Source: Pseudomonas sp. TH31
GTDB taxonomy: Bacteria > Pseudomonadota > Gammaproteobacteria > Pseudomonadales > Pseudomonadaceae
Length of the DNA stretch: 64,000 nt
Reading direction: 5' to 3'
Assembly: GCF_016650815.1 (NCBI RefSeq)
Contig: NZ_JAEKEZ010000027.1
Span: 1-64,000 of the forward strand
Part shown: piece by piece, positions 62,941-64,000 of the stretch
Layout of the letters: every line of letters begins with the position of its first letter
Numbering within the stretch: the first letter of the stretch is position 1
Notes under the pieces: model-generated
What the model was told of the DNA's origin: nothing
What the model saw: only the letters and a program-made list of their open reading frames with translations
Database searches by the model: none
Program-made: the position numbers and the translations under genes

Positions 62941-64000
62941 TTAGAGAACCGGCAACAGGTAGTTCACGATGAAGCGGTTCTCGTCCATGTCGCGCTGACC
63001 GGTGTAGCTGGAGCGCAAGCTGCCAAATCGATAGGAAAAACTCAAACCTTTCAGCGTCCCTGATTGCACCACGTAGTTCAGCGTGAGATCGCGCTCCCAC
63101 TCTTTCCTGTCACCGTCGTCCGAGCGAATGTGGTCGCCGTTCTGGTACATCGCCGAAAAAGTCAACCCGGGAAGGTTTTGCGCAGCGAAGTCGTAGGCGT
63201 AGCGAAGTTGATAGGTCCGCTCACCGGAGTGCTGAAACTTGGCAATCTGCGATTCGGTCATGAAGTAGGTACTGGAGCCATCGCCTTGGTTGACCCATAC
63301 CGTATCGCTCTGGCCGGTGGAGCGCTGGTAACCGGCGCCGAAGGTATGCGGCCCCACGGCATAGTTGAACTGCCCGCTGTAGAGATTGTTGTCGACGCTA
63401 CCCTTGTTAACGCCTGGACCGTAATAGCCGATGGTGTCGTAGGCCGGATCGTATTTATCCTTGCCGTCGTCCAGGCTGCGAAAGTAACGAAAGTCTGCGG
63501 TGAGTTGGCCGGGGCCTACCGGCAAGCTGTGTTTCAGACCGAAAAAATGCTGACGGTAGAAGTCTTGCAGGTTCGCGTAGTAGTACTGCAGTGTCCAGTC
63601 CGCGCGCGGTTTGTAAATGCCGCCGCCGTAGTAGAACTTGTTGCTGGTGACGCCAGTGCGGGCGTTGTTGGCCCCGGACATCGACAGCCCCTGCTCGTTG
63701 CTCGAGCCTCGGCCTTTGGCGTGCTCAAGCTGGCCCAAAGTCAGGGTCAGACGATCGATGTCGCGAGACTCGACCTGCGCACCGGTGAATGTCTGCAGGA
63801 CCAGTCGGTCACTGGAAATCAAGATAGGTAGCTGCGGAGCGAGGGTGCCATAGCGCAACTCCGATTTTGCGATCGCGGCTTTCGCCGTAAGCCCCAGACT
63901 GCTGAAATCGTCCACCGCGCGACCGCCATGATCGGTTGGAAAAATCACTCCGTTGAAGTTGTCGCTGTTGGCGTTGTAATGCCTGCCTTTGCCGGAGTCC
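62941..64000 (-). CDS. OprD-family outer membrane porin, C-terminal part (runs off right edge)
   Basis: Open to the right edge, so the N terminus and signal peptide lie outside. About 350 residues of an 18-strand porin: DSGKGRHYNANSDNFNGVIF, LGQLEHAKGRGSSNEQGLSM, YYANLQDFYRQHFFGLKHSL, RYFRSLDDGKDKYD, SGERTYQLRYAYDF, KEWERDLTLNYVVQSG and the end RDMDENRFIVNYLLPVL, all typical of OprD/OccK channels for carboxylates and basic amino acids. With the monooxygenase and MarR remnants nearby it may belong to a lost aromatic-acid pathway. Confidence 0.92.
   Translation of the reverse strand, partial: DSGKGRHYNANSDNFNGVIFPTDHGGRAVDDFSSLGLTAKAAIAKSELRYGTLAPQLPILISSDRLVLQTFTGAQVESRDIDRLTLTLGQLEHAKGRGSSNEQGLSMSGANNARTGVTSNKFYYGGGIYKPRADWTLQYYYANLQDFYRQHFFGLKHSLPVGPGQLTADFRYFRSLDDGKDKYDPAYDTIGYYGPGVNKGSVDNNLYSGQFNYAVGPHTFGAGYQRSTGQSDTVWVNQGDGSSTYFMTESQIAKFQHSGERTYQLRYAYDFAAQNLPGLTFSAMYQNGDHIRSDDGDRKEWERDLTLNYVVQSGTLKGLSFSYRFGSLRSSYTGQRDMDENRFIVNYLLPVL

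Overview
The window looks like accessory DNA from a Pseudomonas chromosome (fluorescens/putida/syringae-type). Evidence for this is an OprD-family porin, a LapB-type type I secretion exporter beside a BapA-like giant adhesin, IS66/IS5/IS4/IS30/IS3 elements of the kinds common in pseudomonads, and a LuxI/LuxR pair. The assignment rests on protein families, not on a marker gene. No tRNA, rRNA or CRISPR array was seen.

Layout. 1-3.5 kb: end of a HemN-like radical SAM gene, then an MFS transporter flanked by two paralogous internally duplicated small proteins. 3.5-4.9 kb: an orphan TnsA (Tn7-type) fragment cut by an IS3-family remnant. 5.3-11.9 kb: a leaderless aerolysin-like pore-forming toxin candidate and a companion, a group II intron fragment placed directly after a terminator hairpin, a DUF1353 gene, and a phage-type holin / membrane-coiled-coil / endolysin cassette lying between the two halves of an IS5 copy, then an IprA-like regulator. 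12-16.6 kb: wreckage (IS630, response regulator/EAL, a second IS5 copy, an OmpA lipoprotein pseudogene). 16.6-29.4 kb: a type I secretion locus (HlyD with two frameshifts, ABC exporter, TolC) divergent from a 6.7-kb BapA-like adhesin gene split by a TGG-to-TGA stop, then a halogenase N-terminal fragment. 29.9-35.1 kb: a CHASE2 histidine kinase, a LysM-FecR protein and an OmpR-type response regulator. 35.1-42.4 kb: a nest of transposons. An IS3-family element contains an IS66 element (8-bp target duplication, carrying a P-loop kinase passenger) and an IS30 element (3-bp target duplication).

42.6-55.0 kb is the most interesting part: an operon of about ten genes on the minus strand with an elongating ketosynthase, MaoC-like dehydratase, acyl carrier protein, AurF-like diiron oxygenase, three CrtI/RetSat-type flavoenzymes, an alpha/beta hydrolase, a FabG-like reductase and a ferredoxin (plus a membrane protein gene downstream). 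It is divergent from a LuxI-type acyl-homoserine-lactone synthase, whose gene converges on a LuxR gene. Two tandem lux-box-like palindromes 32 bp apart sit in the divergent promoter. The genes together suggest a quorum-controlled, carrier-protein-bound, multiply oxidised (probably polyunsaturated) fatty-acyl product that I cannot match to a known pathway.

55-64 kb: IS5, IS4, integrase and IS1182 fragments, an intact copy of the OmpA lipoprotein preceded by a HlyD 3' fragment (a scattered duplicate of the 16-17 kb locus), small hypothetical genes, a frameshifted acyl-CoA-dehydrogenase-type monooxygenase, a MarR remnant and the start-less end of an OprD porin running off the right edge.
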